From positions 745,844 through 809,843 of the forward strand of contig NZ_OCNH01000002.1 of the NCBI RefSeq assembly GCF_900230225.1: a stretch of DNA of 64,000 nucleotides, written 5' to 3'. The notes under the pieces were generated by a model that was given only the letters and a program-made list of their open reading frames with translations, was not told the origin of the DNA and did no database searches. The stretch is from Spirosoma fluviale (lineage in GTDB: Bacteria; Bacteroidota; Bacteroidia; Cytophagales; Spirosomataceae). Both the position numbers and the translations under genes were made by a program. Positions 23,831 through 32,273 of this stretch are shown piece by piece (positions within the stretch are counted from its first letter, which is position 1; each line of letters opens with the position of its first letter).

Positions 23831-24760
23831 TTAACAGACTTCTGTCTGGCATTCGTCTTTGGTCGTGGTTTCGGTTTCCAGCGTAGCGTGGCTTATTTTT
23901 CGGTGTTCGAGCCGGTGCCGGGCATCGTGTTTAAGAGCCACGATCTGCGAATCCGAGAGGCCGGGTTGAATGACCAGGTGGGCGGTGAGTGCGTTTTCGG
24001 TTGTGCTCATCGCCCAGATGTGTACGTGATGTACATCACGTACGCCCGTTACGGCCCGAAGATCGGTGAGTACGTCGTTGAGGTTGATATCCGTCGGTAC
24101 GCCGTCCATCGACAGCCGCAAACTGTCGTTCAGCAAGCGCCAGGTTGAGCCCAGGATCACAGCGGCTATAACCAATCCGATAACGGGGTCGAGCCAGACC
24201 CAGCCGGTATAACTGATAACGATACCGGCCACAACGACGCCGAGCGATACCAGTGCGTCGGCGGCCAGGTGCAGATACGCCCCTTTGATATTCAGGTCGT
24301 GGTCTTTATCGCGGAAAAACAGCAGTGCAGATCCGGCGTTTACCAAAATGCCGAACCCGGCAACCCATGCCACCGGGCCACCCGCCACCGGCTCGGGATG
24401 TTGAAAACGCTGGATGCTCTCCCATAAAATAGCCCCAATGGTGATTAACAGAATGACGGCGTTGGTGAGCGATGCTAGCACAGTACTCTTCCGGTAACCG
24501 TAGGTGAAACTTGGTGTCTGCCGAACGCGCGCCAATCGAAAGGCCAACAAAGACAGCAGGAGACCGGCAACGTCGCTGAGGTTATGGCCCGCATCGGCAA
24601 TGAGACCCAGAGAGTTGTAATAAAACCCCAGGCCAAACTCGACCACCACATACAGCGTATTGAGAACGGCCCCGATAATTAATGCCCGGTTAACCGCAGT
24701 CAGCACGGTAGGCCCGTGGTGGTGCCCCGCATGGTCTTCATGATGGTGTTCGTGTGCCAT
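23831..24760 (-). CDS. Cation diffusion facilitator (Zn2+/Co2+/Cd2+ efflux, CzcD/ZitB type)
   Basis: 309 residues. A His-rich N-terminus (HEHHHEDHAGHHHG) is followed by six membrane helices (about 27-210) and a cytosolic ferredoxin-like C-terminal domain (VHHVHIWAMSTTENALTAHL). The metal site is visible as ADAGHNLSD in helix II and HLAADALVSLG in helix V, i.e. the HD/HD pattern typical of zinc transporters. The tail ends in Cys-rich DECQTEVC. A possible -7 element on the minus strand, TAACTTCG (24776-24783), has a TTG about 21 nt upstream. Inner-membrane metal exporter; exact ion not decided. Confidence 0.93.
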   Translation of the reverse strand: MAHEHHHEDHAGHHHGPTVLTAVNRALIIGAVLNTLYVVVEFGLGFYYNSLGLIADAGHNLSDVAGLLLSLLAFRLARVRQTPSFTYGYRKSTVLASLTNAVILLITIGAILWESIQRFQHPEPVAGGPVAWVAGFGILVNAGSALLFFRDKDHDLNIKGAYLHLAADALVSLGVVVAGIVISYTGWVWLDPVIGLVIAAVILGSTWRLLNDSLRLSMDGVPTDINLNDVLTDLRAVTGVRDVHHVHIWAMSTTENALTAHLVIQPGLSDSQIVALKHDARHRLEHRKISHATLETETTTKDECQTEVC

Positions 24761-25045
24761 TGGTTGGTGGTTGGTCGAAGTTAGTTCGGTGTGTCCATAA
24801 AGAACAACGGATTTAGGCGTAAGGTGGTTGCGTCGCTTATAGATGAGCGTTCGTTAAAAGCATGGAAAGAATATAGGTTGAGAATGTATTTATATAAAGT
24901 TTGATGTAGATTGTTGCCTTATAATAAGTAACAGATAAAAAAAAGGCTTATAACTATCCATAAGGGGCACGATTTAGTTGTAAAGTCTGTATGATTACCA
25001 ATTGCCTTCTCAACTAAGCATAGAAGGTTTACTCTACCAACCACT
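24761..25045. other. Divergent intergenic region
   Basis: AT-rich, 285 bp, between the divergent cation-efflux and PAS genes, so it must hold promoters for both. Apart from the weak -7 element noted for the efflux gene I see no repeat, RNA gene or coding frame. Confidence 0.5.
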
Positions 25046-25573
25046 ATGGACTTTTGCGGACCTTATGATGAACAACTTGCTGCCCGTTATCGGCAGTCTT
25101 TACTAACGCCTTTGTTAGCAGGTTGGGAATTCAGGCAACGGCCCACATTGGAAGCAGGTCATACCGGGTGGCAACTGTTAGCAAAAAAGCAGGATTGGGT
25201 ATTAACAGCCCCGATCCGACATGATTTACTGAGCAATGAATGGGCAATTGTCGTTACAAACGCCGAGCAGATCATCGAGTATGTGAACCCCCTGTTCGAA
25301 AAAATGACAGGCTATACCAATCCCGAAGCTATAGGCCGTCGCCCGAATTTTTTGCAGGGTGAAGGGACTTCACAACTGGCCCGGCAGCGTATGCGGAAAG
25401 CCATTCAAAAAAAACGGACGGTTAGTGAGCTACTCCTGAATTACCGGAAAGACCGAACGGCCTACTGGTGTAATGTGGTGATTCGCCCGATTACCAATCA
25501 TCACAAAGAGATCGTCAACTTCATCGCCTTTGAGAAGGAAGTGCAACTGGAAGATGTGCCCGACAGCCTATAG
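25046..25573 (+). CDS. LOV-like PAS-domain protein lacking the photoactive cysteine
   Basis: 175 residues. A 60-residue helical N-terminus is followed by one PAS domain (about 62-170). It matches the LOV subfamily: VVTNAEQIIEYVNPLFEKMT, the motif GRRPNFLQGEGT, LLLNYRKDRTAYWCNVVIRP and a final FIAFEKEV. In LOV photoreceptors the motif is GRNCRFLQ; here residues 97-104 are GRRPNFLQ, so the flavin-bonding Cys is Pro100 and the preceding Asn is Arg99. The Asn in LLLNYRK, which contacts the flavin in LOV domains, is kept. It probably works as a light-independent (redox or ligand) sensor or adaptor; no output domain is present. Confidence 0.85.
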   Translation: MDFCGPYDEQLAARYRQSLLTPLLAGWEFRQRPTLEAGHTGWQLLAKKQDWVLTAPIRHDLLSNEWAIVVTNAEQIIEYVNPLFEKMTGYTNPEAIGRRPNFLQGEGTSQLARQRMRKAIQKKRTVSELLLNYRKDRTAYWCNVVIRPITNHHKEIVNFIAFEKEVQLEDVPDSL

Positions 25574-25648
25574 CCTACCTGTTTAGTAGAAACTTTCCTG
25601 GCTGAAATGAACCACGCATGCCAATCCTGTTCTACTTTTGTGCAGGAC

Positions 25649-26026
25649 ATGAAAAATGCGCTGGTTTATATTCTCCTGCTTGCTACGCTGCTGCCAACCG
25701 TCAGTCAGTGGGGGACCATTGCGTATTACAATGTCAATAAAGCGTATATTGCCCGCGTCCTCTGCGAGAACCGCGACAAACCCCAGCTTCATTGCGATGG
25801 GCAGTGCTACCTAGCCAAACAGTTAAAAGCCCAGCAGGATCGGCAGGATAAAGAAACCACCGAGCGGGTTCAGAATACGCCGGTCATTCAGCTGTTTTTT
25901 CAGGACAGACTATCTTTCGAGTTTGGCCATTTTGCGCTTTGGCGGATTTCAGTTGCCTTTTTTGCTTACCGATTCCCTTCGTATACGGCACCTGTTATGG
26001 GTCTGTTACAACCTCCTCAGGTGTAG
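25649..26026 (+). CDS. Small membrane-anchored protein with CxxK...CxGxCYL cysteine motif
   Basis: 125 residues from the ATG at 25649 (MKNALVYILLLATLLP); an ATG at 25607 would add 14 residues with two more Cys (HACQSC). It has an N-terminal membrane helix, then LCENRDKPQLHCDGQCYLAK, which has three closely placed Cys, a charged helix (QQDRQDKETTERV) and a second hydrophobic segment. This pattern recurs in Bacteroidota small proteins placed just before TonB receptors; I cannot name a function, but the cysteines suggest metal or redox chemistry. TACTTTTG at 25636-25643 matches the -7 consensus and would favour the 25649 start. It is followed on the same strand by a TonB receptor. Confidence 0.7.
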   Translation: MKNALVYILLLATLLPTVSQWGTIAYYNVNKAYIARVLCENRDKPQLHCDGQCYLAKQLKAQQDRQDKETTERVQNTPVIQLFFQDRLSFEFGHFALWRISVAFFAYRFPSYTAPVMGLLQPPQV

Positions 26027-26042
26027 AGCCGCAGCCCTGCGG
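26022..26042. repeat. Single REP-like hairpin with GTAG-type head, overlapping a stop codon
   Basis: TGTAGAG then CCGCAG-CC-CTGCGG (26029-26042). The TAG of the head is the stop codon of the small membrane protein. The head resembles that of the 28.5-kb REP pair (TGTAGAGACGCG). It may serve as a transcript end or processing site. Confidence 0.6.
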
Positions 26043-26146
26043 TTTGTGGATTACTGTTTGATCAATTGAAAACAGTACAGCGTAGACGCTTTCTGATGGA
26101 GCGTTTTCGCCTTGTTCATCCCATTTTTCTAACCTGACTATTCATA

Positions 26147-28486
26147 ATGAACATGTATAAATTGTTCATGGCCTCTTTCGTATGGGCCATGACGTCAGTC
26201 TGTGCGTTGGCACAGCATAATTATTTTGGGCTTGTTTTCGACGCCCAGACGAAAGAACCATTACCCGGCGTAACACTGGGATTCCCTTCGGGAAAAGGCC
26301 TTATCACCGATGCCACCGGGCGATTTTCGCTGGTCGGTAACCCAACCCGCATAACGGTGTCGGCGGTTGGATACCGTCGGCAGGAGGTGGTTTTGATACC
26401 CAGTCGGCCCGTTCGTATTGCCCTCGAACCCGCCGTCGAGGACCTTCAAACCGTTGTCGTAACCGGTAATCGGGAAGCCGCCCTGCGTACCGAAACGCCC
26501 ATTGCGATCTCGAAACTGTCGGCCAGACTCATCAACGAAACCAAACCGACGAGCATTTACGAGGTCATTAACAAGACGCCGGGGGTACTGATGGTCAACC
26601 TGAATAATGAGCAGCACATGATGGCTATTCGCCAGCCAATGACCACCAATGCGTATTTTCTGTACCTGGAAGATGGCGTGCCCGTTCGGCCAATGGGCGT
26701 GTTCAATCACAACGCTTTGCTGGAAATGAATCAGTTTACGGTAAGCTCCATTGAAGTGGTGAAAGGGCCGGTGTCGTCCATGTATGGCCCGGAAGCTGTG
26801 GGCGGGGCGGTAAACTTCATTACCCAACGCCCAACGGCGGTACCAACAGCCCGCGCAGGCATCCAGATTGACCAATGGGGGTATCAGCGCGTACAGGTTG
26901 GCGCGGGAGCCCGGCAGGGTAAGTTCGGGTTATACGTGGGCGGACTGCTGTCGCGGCAGCGTGATTCCTGGCTGGCCAGTTCCAACTACGATAAATCGTC
27001 TTATTTTGCCCGGCTCGAATACGCTTTTTCGCCGAATACGCGTCTAACCGGCACCGTTTCGTACAACGATTATAACTCGCAAACGAGCGGGAGTGTAGAC
27101 AGTACGGCGTTTTTTGCCCGGCAATACGTGAGCACGACCGATTTCACTTACCGAAAAACGGTCTCATTCCGCAGCCGCCTGACGCTCGAACACACCTGGA
27201 AAAACGGCTCGGAATCGTTCGTAACGGGGTTTGCCCGAAAGAACAGCGTTGGGCAGAATCCGGCCTATTCGATTCGCTGGACAACGGGTTCGCCAACGGC
27301 AACGGGGCAAATTAACAGCAACGACTTCAGCAGTTACGGCGTCATTGCCCAACATACGCAGAAGCTGTCTTTTCTGAACAGCAAACTCATCGTGGGCACC
27401 ACGCTCGATCTGTCGCCAAACACCTATTATGCGTACCAGACTGAGCTGACGACGGAGTTACGTGCCGACAAAAAGTCGGTGGTAAAGTACACCCAGGTCA
27501 GGGAACGGCCCGATAATCAACTGGCTAATTACTCGGCTCACATTCATAACGTAGCGGCTTACGGGCAGTATGATCTTGAGCCATTACCCAAACTACGGGT
27601 ATCGGCCGGGCTGCGTTACGACCGGATGGCCTTTGATTATACCAATGCCCTGGACCGGAGTTCGGGCGGGAAAGCCTACGGCCAGGTTACGCCCAAACTG
27701 GGGGCGACTTATGATCTGGGAGGAGGTAAGGGCCTGTACGCCAACGTATCGAAAGGGTTTTCGCCCCCCGCCCTTACGTCGATTTTCCTCAAGCGAACGA
27801 CGCCCACCGCTACCAGCGAACTTTTCTATTATAACCTGAATCCGGCCAGGTTCAATAATGTAGAAATAGGTGGCTGGGCTTCGCTGCTGGGTAATAAACT
27901 CTATATCGATGGTGCCTTGTACCAGATGACCGGTACCAACGAACTGCTGAACATCCGCCAGCCCGACAATTCGACGGACTACCAGTCGGCGGGGAGAACG
28001 CTGCACCGGGGCGTTGAGCTGGGCGTTACCTACCGACCGTCGAAGCAGGTGTTTTTTCGGTTCGGGGGCACTCATGCCGTGCATCGGTTTGTGGAGTTTA
28101 CCCTGAGCCAGCGGGTGTCCGACGCCGTGCAGAACGTGAACGGGAACGACATGCCCTCGGCCCCGCGCACCCTCTGGAATACGGAAGTTAGCTACTATCC
28201 GGTCTGGCTGAAAAACTTCCGGACATCCGTAGAGTGGCAGCATGTGGCGGGCTGGTATCAGAACCAGATCAATACCGTCCGTTATGGGGGCTATGATGTT
28301 GCCAATGTTCGGGCGGGCTACGAGTGGAAAGGCATCGAATTGTTTACGAACGTGATGAACGTAACAAATGCCCTGTTCGCCACCAATGCCACACGCGGAA
28401 ACAACGCCACCGACCGAACCACCTACACGCCAGCCGCCCCGCGCACGGTAGTGGTTGGCGTTCAGTATACATTTTCCGGTAAATGA
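26147..28486 (+). CDS. TonB-dependent receptor with carboxypeptidase-regulatory domain
   Basis: 779 residues. The signal peptide ends near CALAQ (23). A regulatory-like domain spans about 27-100 (VFDAQTKEPLPGVTLGFPSG, AVGYRRQEV). The plug is about 115-230 (SIYEVINKTPGVLMVNLNNE, IEVVKGPVSSMYGPEAVGG), followed by a complete beta-barrel ending VVVGVQYTFSGK. It lies 120 bp after the Cys-motif membrane protein and 136 bp before a CxCC sialidase-like protein, both on the same strand. The set could serve metal (copper-type) or another chelate uptake; this is inference. Met-rich stretches (MAIRQPMTT, HMMAIRQPM) in the plug are compatible with soft-metal ligands but are not proof. Confidence 0.9.
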   Translation: MNMYKLFMASFVWAMTSVCALAQHNYFGLVFDAQTKEPLPGVTLGFPSGKGLITDATGRFSLVGNPTRITVSAVGYRRQEVVLIPSRPVRIALEPAVEDLQTVVVTGNREAALRTETPIAISKLSARLINETKPTSIYEVINKTPGVLMVNLNNEQHMMAIRQPMTTNAYFLYLEDGVPVRPMGVFNHNALLEMNQFTVSSIEVVKGPVSSMYGPEAVGGAVNFITQRPTAVPTARAGIQIDQWGYQRVQVGAGARQGKFGLYVGGLLSRQRDSWLASSNYDKSSYFARLEYAFSPNTRLTGTVSYNDYNSQTSGSVDSTAFFARQYVSTTDFTYRKTVSFRSRLTLEHTWKNGSESFVTGFARKNSVGQNPAYSIRWTTGSPTATGQINSNDFSSYGVIAQHTQKLSFLNSKLIVGTTLDLSPNTYYAYQTELTTELRADKKSVVKYTQVRERPDNQLANYSAHIHNVAAYGQYDLEPLPKLRVSAGLRYDRMAFDYTNALDRSSGGKAYGQVTPKLGATYDLGGGKGLYANVSKGFSPPALTSIFLKRTTPTATSELFYYNLNPARFNNVEIGGWASLLGNKLYIDGALYQMTGTNELLNIRQPDNSTDYQSAGRTLHRGVELGVTYRPSKQVFFRFGGTHAVHRFVEFTLSQRVSDAVQNVNGNDMPSAPRTLWNTEVSYYPVWLKNFRTSVEWQHVAGWYQNQINTVRYGGYDVANVRAGYEWKGIELFTNVMNVTNALFATNATRGNNATDRTTYTPAAPRTVVVGVQYTFSGK

Positions 28487-28498
28487 ATTTTCAACCTG

Positions 28499-28609
28499 TG
28501 TAGAGACGCGATACTTCGCGTCTCCTTTGCGTCAGCAATTTTTAATATCAGGCTGCAAGACGCGCGAAAAACCATCCGGTCAGGAGACGCGAGGGATCGC
28601 GTCTCTACA
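28499..28609. repeat. REP pair with GTAG heads (REPIN-like)
   Basis: The left REP 28499-28526 and right REP 28582-28609 are reverse complements at 26 of 28 positions, 55 nt apart. Each is a hairpin GAGACGCGA-NNNN-TCGCGTCTC (loops TACT and GGGA) preceded by GTAG on its own strand, the classic REP head recognised by RAYTs. The 55-nt centre contains a third partial GACGCGCGA. It lies between the TonB receptor and the sialidase-like gene. A long in-frame 5' extension of that gene would read through it, which argues for the later start. Confidence 0.92.
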
Positions 28610-28622
28610 AAAAAACAAACTT

Positions 28623-29828
28623 ATGGCACACTTATTTTCAATTCTACTTATGTTTCTCGTCAGTCTACCGACAACAGAAACAGCGATTTCCAATCCGCAA
28701 TTTACCGGGGCTGTTCCCCACCTGACGACCGATGCAACCGGTAAGCCGTTGTTAAGCTGGGTGGAAAAAATCAGTGAGAAAGAGACGGCTTTTTATTTCG
28801 CCATCGCGGCCAATGGACAAACGTTCGGGGAAAAAATCAGGGTGAACGCGCCGGTTACTATCTCCACTCATGCCGAAGGAATGCCTAAACTGGCCGTAAA
28901 AGCGGATGGAACCCTGCTGGCTGTTTACGAAGTGCCGAGTCCAACACCCGAGTCGCGCTTTGCCGGTGATCTGCTGTACACGATGTCGGTAGATAATGGG
29001 CAGCACTGGACCGACCCGGTTCCCCTTTATCAGACGATAAAACCCGGCACGAGCCATTCTTACAGCGACATCACGCGCTTGCCCAACGGCGAAATCGGGG
29101 TTATGTATTTGGATGAGAAACTCCCCGGAAAGGAGGGACGCCCGGTAGTATTTGCCCAGACAACACAAGGAAAGGGCTTTGGTCCGGCGGTGCTGGTCGA
29201 TGATAACGCCTGCCAGTGCTGCCGCACCAATGTGTTTGTCGACGCCAAAAAAGGGATTCATTTGACCTACCGCGACCTGATCCCATCCGGCAAAAGAGAC
29301 GAACCCGCATCCCGCGACATCAGTACGGCTGTTTCGACCGATAATGGCAAAACCTTCGGCAAACCACAGCGTGTGTATGCCGACAATTGGCAGGTAAACG
29401 CCTGCCCCCACGCGGGACCTGCCGTAGCCGAGGTCGGTAATGAGTTGCTGATGACCTGGTTTTCGGGTAAGGAAGAGGCTGTTGGATTGCGGTTGGCCCG
29501 ACTCGGTTCGGATAAGCTCGTATCGAGCGTGCTCTCGAACCGGGCGAAGCATCCGCAGGTGGCAACGCTCGGAAATCAACTGATCTGGGTCTGGGATGAG
29601 GCCGTTTCGAAAGACGGTTCCGGTGAAATGGGCTCGTTTGTCCAGCGAATTGGTATGCGAATCGTTGAGAAGGGCGTAGCCAGCCCGACAACGTACCTAA
29701 CCGCCGAAACCACCAACGCGGCCTATCCGGCCGTACTGGCGACGAAAAACGGGCTGCTGGTCGCGTACGAACAAACCACCGGTAACCAAAAGCCGATCAT
29801 TGTGGTGCGGTCGCTGCCATCGTTGTGA
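28623..29828 (+). CDS. Secreted BNR/sialidase-like beta-propeller protein with CxCC motif
   Basis: 401 residues from the ATG at 28623 (MAHLFSILLMFLVS, a good signal peptide). An in-frame ATG at 28455 would translate the REP pair, so I reject it. Asp-box-like turns recur (SVDNGQHWTDPV, STDNGKTFGKPQ), giving a sialidase-type propeller. Two Cys clusters stand out: NACQCCRTN near residue 196 and NACPHAGP near 258. Classical sialidase Arg-triad residues cannot be confirmed by eye, so enzymatic activity is doubtful. With the Cys-motif membrane protein and TonB receptor upstream it may form a surface uptake set; the cysteines could bind metal or make disulfides. Confidence 0.75.
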   Translation: MAHLFSILLMFLVSLPTTETAISNPQFTGAVPHLTTDATGKPLLSWVEKISEKETAFYFAIAANGQTFGEKIRVNAPVTISTHAEGMPKLAVKADGTLLAVYEVPSPTPESRFAGDLLYTMSVDNGQHWTDPVPLYQTIKPGTSHSYSDITRLPNGEIGVMYLDEKLPGKEGRPVVFAQTTQGKGFGPAVLVDDNACQCCRTNVFVDAKKGIHLTYRDLIPSGKRDEPASRDISTAVSTDNGKTFGKPQRVYADNWQVNACPHAGPAVAEVGNELLMTWFSGKEEAVGLRLARLGSDKLVSSVLSNRAKHPQVATLGNQLIWVWDEAVSKDGSGEMGSFVQRIGMRIVEKGVASPTTYLTAETTNAAYPAVLATKNGLLVAYEQTTGNQKPIIVVRSLPSL

Positions 29829-29840
29829 GGCCGGTACTGG

Positions 29841-32273
29841 CTATAGTTTCACCTGCAGGGTCACGTACAAACCGCGTCCATCGGAAGGCAGAATGCCGGG
29901 GCCGGGGTAACCCGTGGCCCGGCGGGTGAAATACGCCCGATTGGCGAGGTTGTTCAAACTACCCTCCAGTCGAAACCGGCTGAACTGATACGACAGGCTG
30001 GCGTCCATGATGGAATAGGCCGGAATAAGCCCGATCACTGCCGAAACGCCCCCTTCGCGCGAGTTGGTCGCGTCAGAAAACTGATCCGACAGATAGGTAT
30101 ACTGAAACGAAGCTTTCAGGTTTTTGTAGCCGACCCGTACGCCACTTTTCAGGTTTACATTCGGCACAAATTCAACCTGATTGCCAACGACTCCGGCAAT
30201 CTCGCTGGCTCTATAATTAGAGTGGATCAGGGCGATGTTGGCGAACAAGACGCCACTCAGGTTTGTATTTGCCGGGTTGGCTAAACGAAGAAAATCGCCT
30301 TCGGCATAAGATTCCAGCCCCATGATAACAGCCTGCCCAATGTTACCCCGTCGGCGCAGAACCCGGTCGTTGGCGTCGTAGAACTGCACCTCACCGATGC
30401 GGTTGTTGTAGTTCAGATAGAACGCGCTGACGTCGAAGTTGTACAGCGTGGTTTGCGTGCTGCGAATGCCCAGATCGATGGAGTACCCTTTTTCGTCCTG
30501 CAAATTAGGGTCAATAACCGACGATGGGTTGGCAATCCGCATATCACTGAAGGTGATGGAGCGGTAATTCTGCGAAATGTTGCCGTATATGTCGAGCTGC
30601 GTAGTGGGTTTGTAGCTGATACCCAGCCCGCCCAACAGAAACTGGCGTCCGTTGGTTCGGACTTCGTTGGTGCGGGTGGCGTCGATGATATTCCCTGCCA
30701 GATCGCGGGTAACGGTGCCGTAGAAACCATCGGCTGTCGTATGAATGTATTCGAAGCGTACGCCGGGGGTAATGGACAATTTCTCCCCCACATACAGGAT
30801 GTTTTCGGCAAAGAGCGACACATTCCGGTTAGGAAACTGGTAGTCTGACGCAATGCCCTGCTCGGTATCCGTAAAGGTGAAGTTTGCATCGTTGCCCGTG
30901 CTGCCCAAGCCCTGAATGCTGTGGTTATAGCCGTGATAATAACGTGTTCCAACCAGCAAAACGGCCTGTTGTTTAGCGAGCTGGTACCGTTTTAAGTACC
31001 GCGCTTCGGCCCCATAATTCTGAAAATCACCTTTTATCAGATCCCGCTCGCTGTTGTCATCGACGCTGGCCACGCGGTTTGGCCGGAACCCCAGCGAATA
31101 CCGATAGGCATACAGGCCAAATACCCGCACATTGACTTCGTTGTTGGCGTTGAACTTATGGTCGAAATGCAGGGCGGGCATCGTCCAGTTTACCTTGAAC
31201 CAGTTACGCTCACGGTTGCTTTGCCGGGGATCTTCCCGAAACATGGCGTCGGTCAGGCCGCCCGGCTGCTGGGCCAGGTAGCTCATCTGGGTGATGTCGA
31301 CCCCTACCGACGTATTTTCCGAGAACCGGTAGTCGATGTCGGCGAAGGCCGTGTAGTTGGTGAAGTGGGAATTAGGCCGCCAGCCATCGCCTTTTTTGTA
31401 TTGGAAAAACGTGTAATAGCTCAGTTTGCCAACCGTGCCACTGGCGCTCGTGAAGGCGTTGTAAAACCCGAAGGTACCCACGGTTTGCCGGGCTACCAGT
31501 TCAAATTTTCGGTCGGCAACGGGCTTTCGCATGACAAAGTTGAGCAACCCGCCAAACTGCGTACCGTACTGCAACGAAGCGGCCCCGCGAACAATCTGGA
31601 TACGGCCAACGGCTTCGATGGGGGGCGTGTAGTAGCTTTCCGGATACCCCAGCGCGTCGGCACTGATGTCGTAGCCATTCTGCCGGACGTTGAAATTGGA
31701 GCTACGGTTCGGGTCGAGGCCACGCCCGCCGATACTGAGTTGCAGCCCGGCTCCTTCGTTCTCCCAGATATTTAATCCTGCTACCCGTGCGTAGATCTGC
31801 CGGGCGTTGTTGGTCGATAAATTCGCGACCAGCTGATCCGGAATGATCACTTCGGATTTCTTGCCCTCATAAATCCCCATGCCTTCAACCCCCCTCATAC
31901 GCGTAAAGCCAAAGTCCGACTGCTTATCGGTCACGGTTACCTCGTTCAGCGTTTCGAGCCGACTAGCCAGGTAAATGCGTACCAGTTGATTCCGTTCAGC
32001 AAGTTTTACGGTCTGCGTGGCGGCTTTAAAATCGGGACTGCTGGTGTTCAGTACGTACGTGCCACTGGGCAGGTTGGCAAAGGTAAACTGACCCAGGCTA
32101 TCTGTTTGGGTCGAGCGGTTGCCATTGTTCAGGTAGATCGTGCAACCCTTCACCGCCGAGCTGTCCTGCCGGGATTGTACCGTACCCGAGAGTTGATACT
32201 GGGCAAGGGCGGTTGTTGAGCAGAGAAGAAGGAGGGCGAAGCCCACCGATTTAAAAACCGTAAATGTTGTCAT
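29841..32273 (-). CDS. TonB-dependent receptor (FecA-like), probably iron uptake
   Basis: 810 residues. The signal peptide ends near ALAQ (25). The N-terminal regulatory-like domain spans about 27-105 (GTVQSRQDSSAVKGCTIYLN). The plug is about 140-250 (QIYARVAGLNIWENEGAGLQ, IQIVRGAASLQYGTQFGGLL), then a barrel that ends LYVTLQVKL. The plug resembles FecA-class ferric-dicitrate receptors as I remember them (ARVAGLNIWENEG...SIGGRGLDP). It is the last gene of a DUF4856-imelysin-HTTM-receptor cluster and its ATG overlaps the HTTM gene by 23 nt. Substrate likely a ferric chelate by context; not proven. Confidence 0.92.
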   Translation of the reverse strand: MTTFTVFKSVGFALLLLCSTTALAQYQLSGTVQSRQDSSAVKGCTIYLNNGNRSTQTDSLGQFTFANLPSGTYVLNTSSPDFKAATQTVKLAERNQLVRIYLASRLETLNEVTVTDKQSDFGFTRMRGVEGMGIYEGKKSEVIIPDQLVANLSTNNARQIYARVAGLNIWENEGAGLQLSIGGRGLDPNRSSNFNVRQNGYDISADALGYPESYYTPPIEAVGRIQIVRGAASLQYGTQFGGLLNFVMRKPVADRKFELVARQTVGTFGFYNAFTSASGTVGKLSYYTFFQYKKGDGWRPNSHFTNYTAFADIDYRFSENTSVGVDITQMSYLAQQPGGLTDAMFREDPRQSNRERNWFKVNWTMPALHFDHKFNANNEVNVRVFGLYAYRYSLGFRPNRVASVDDNSERDLIKGDFQNYGAEARYLKRYQLAKQQAVLLVGTRYYHGYNHSIQGLGSTGNDANFTFTDTEQGIASDYQFPNRNVSLFAENILYVGEKLSITPGVRFEYIHTTADGFYGTVTRDLAGNIIDATRTNEVRTNGRQFLLGGLGISYKPTTQLDIYGNISQNYRSITFSDMRIANPSSVIDPNLQDEKGYSIDLGIRSTQTTLYNFDVSAFYLNYNNRIGEVQFYDANDRVLRRRGNIGQAVIMGLESYAEGDFLRLANPANTNLSGVLFANIALIHSNYRASEIAGVVGNQVEFVPNVNLKSGVRVGYKNLKASFQYTYLSDQFSDATNSREGGVSAVIGLIPAYSIMDASLSYQFSRFRLEGSLNNLANRAYFTRRATGYPGPGILPSDGRGLYVTLQVKL

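Noticed and set aside
28455..28622. N-terminal extension of the sialidase-like protein
   Set aside because: It overlaps the receptor gene's end and translates the REP pair; the ATG at 28623 gives a clean signal peptide.
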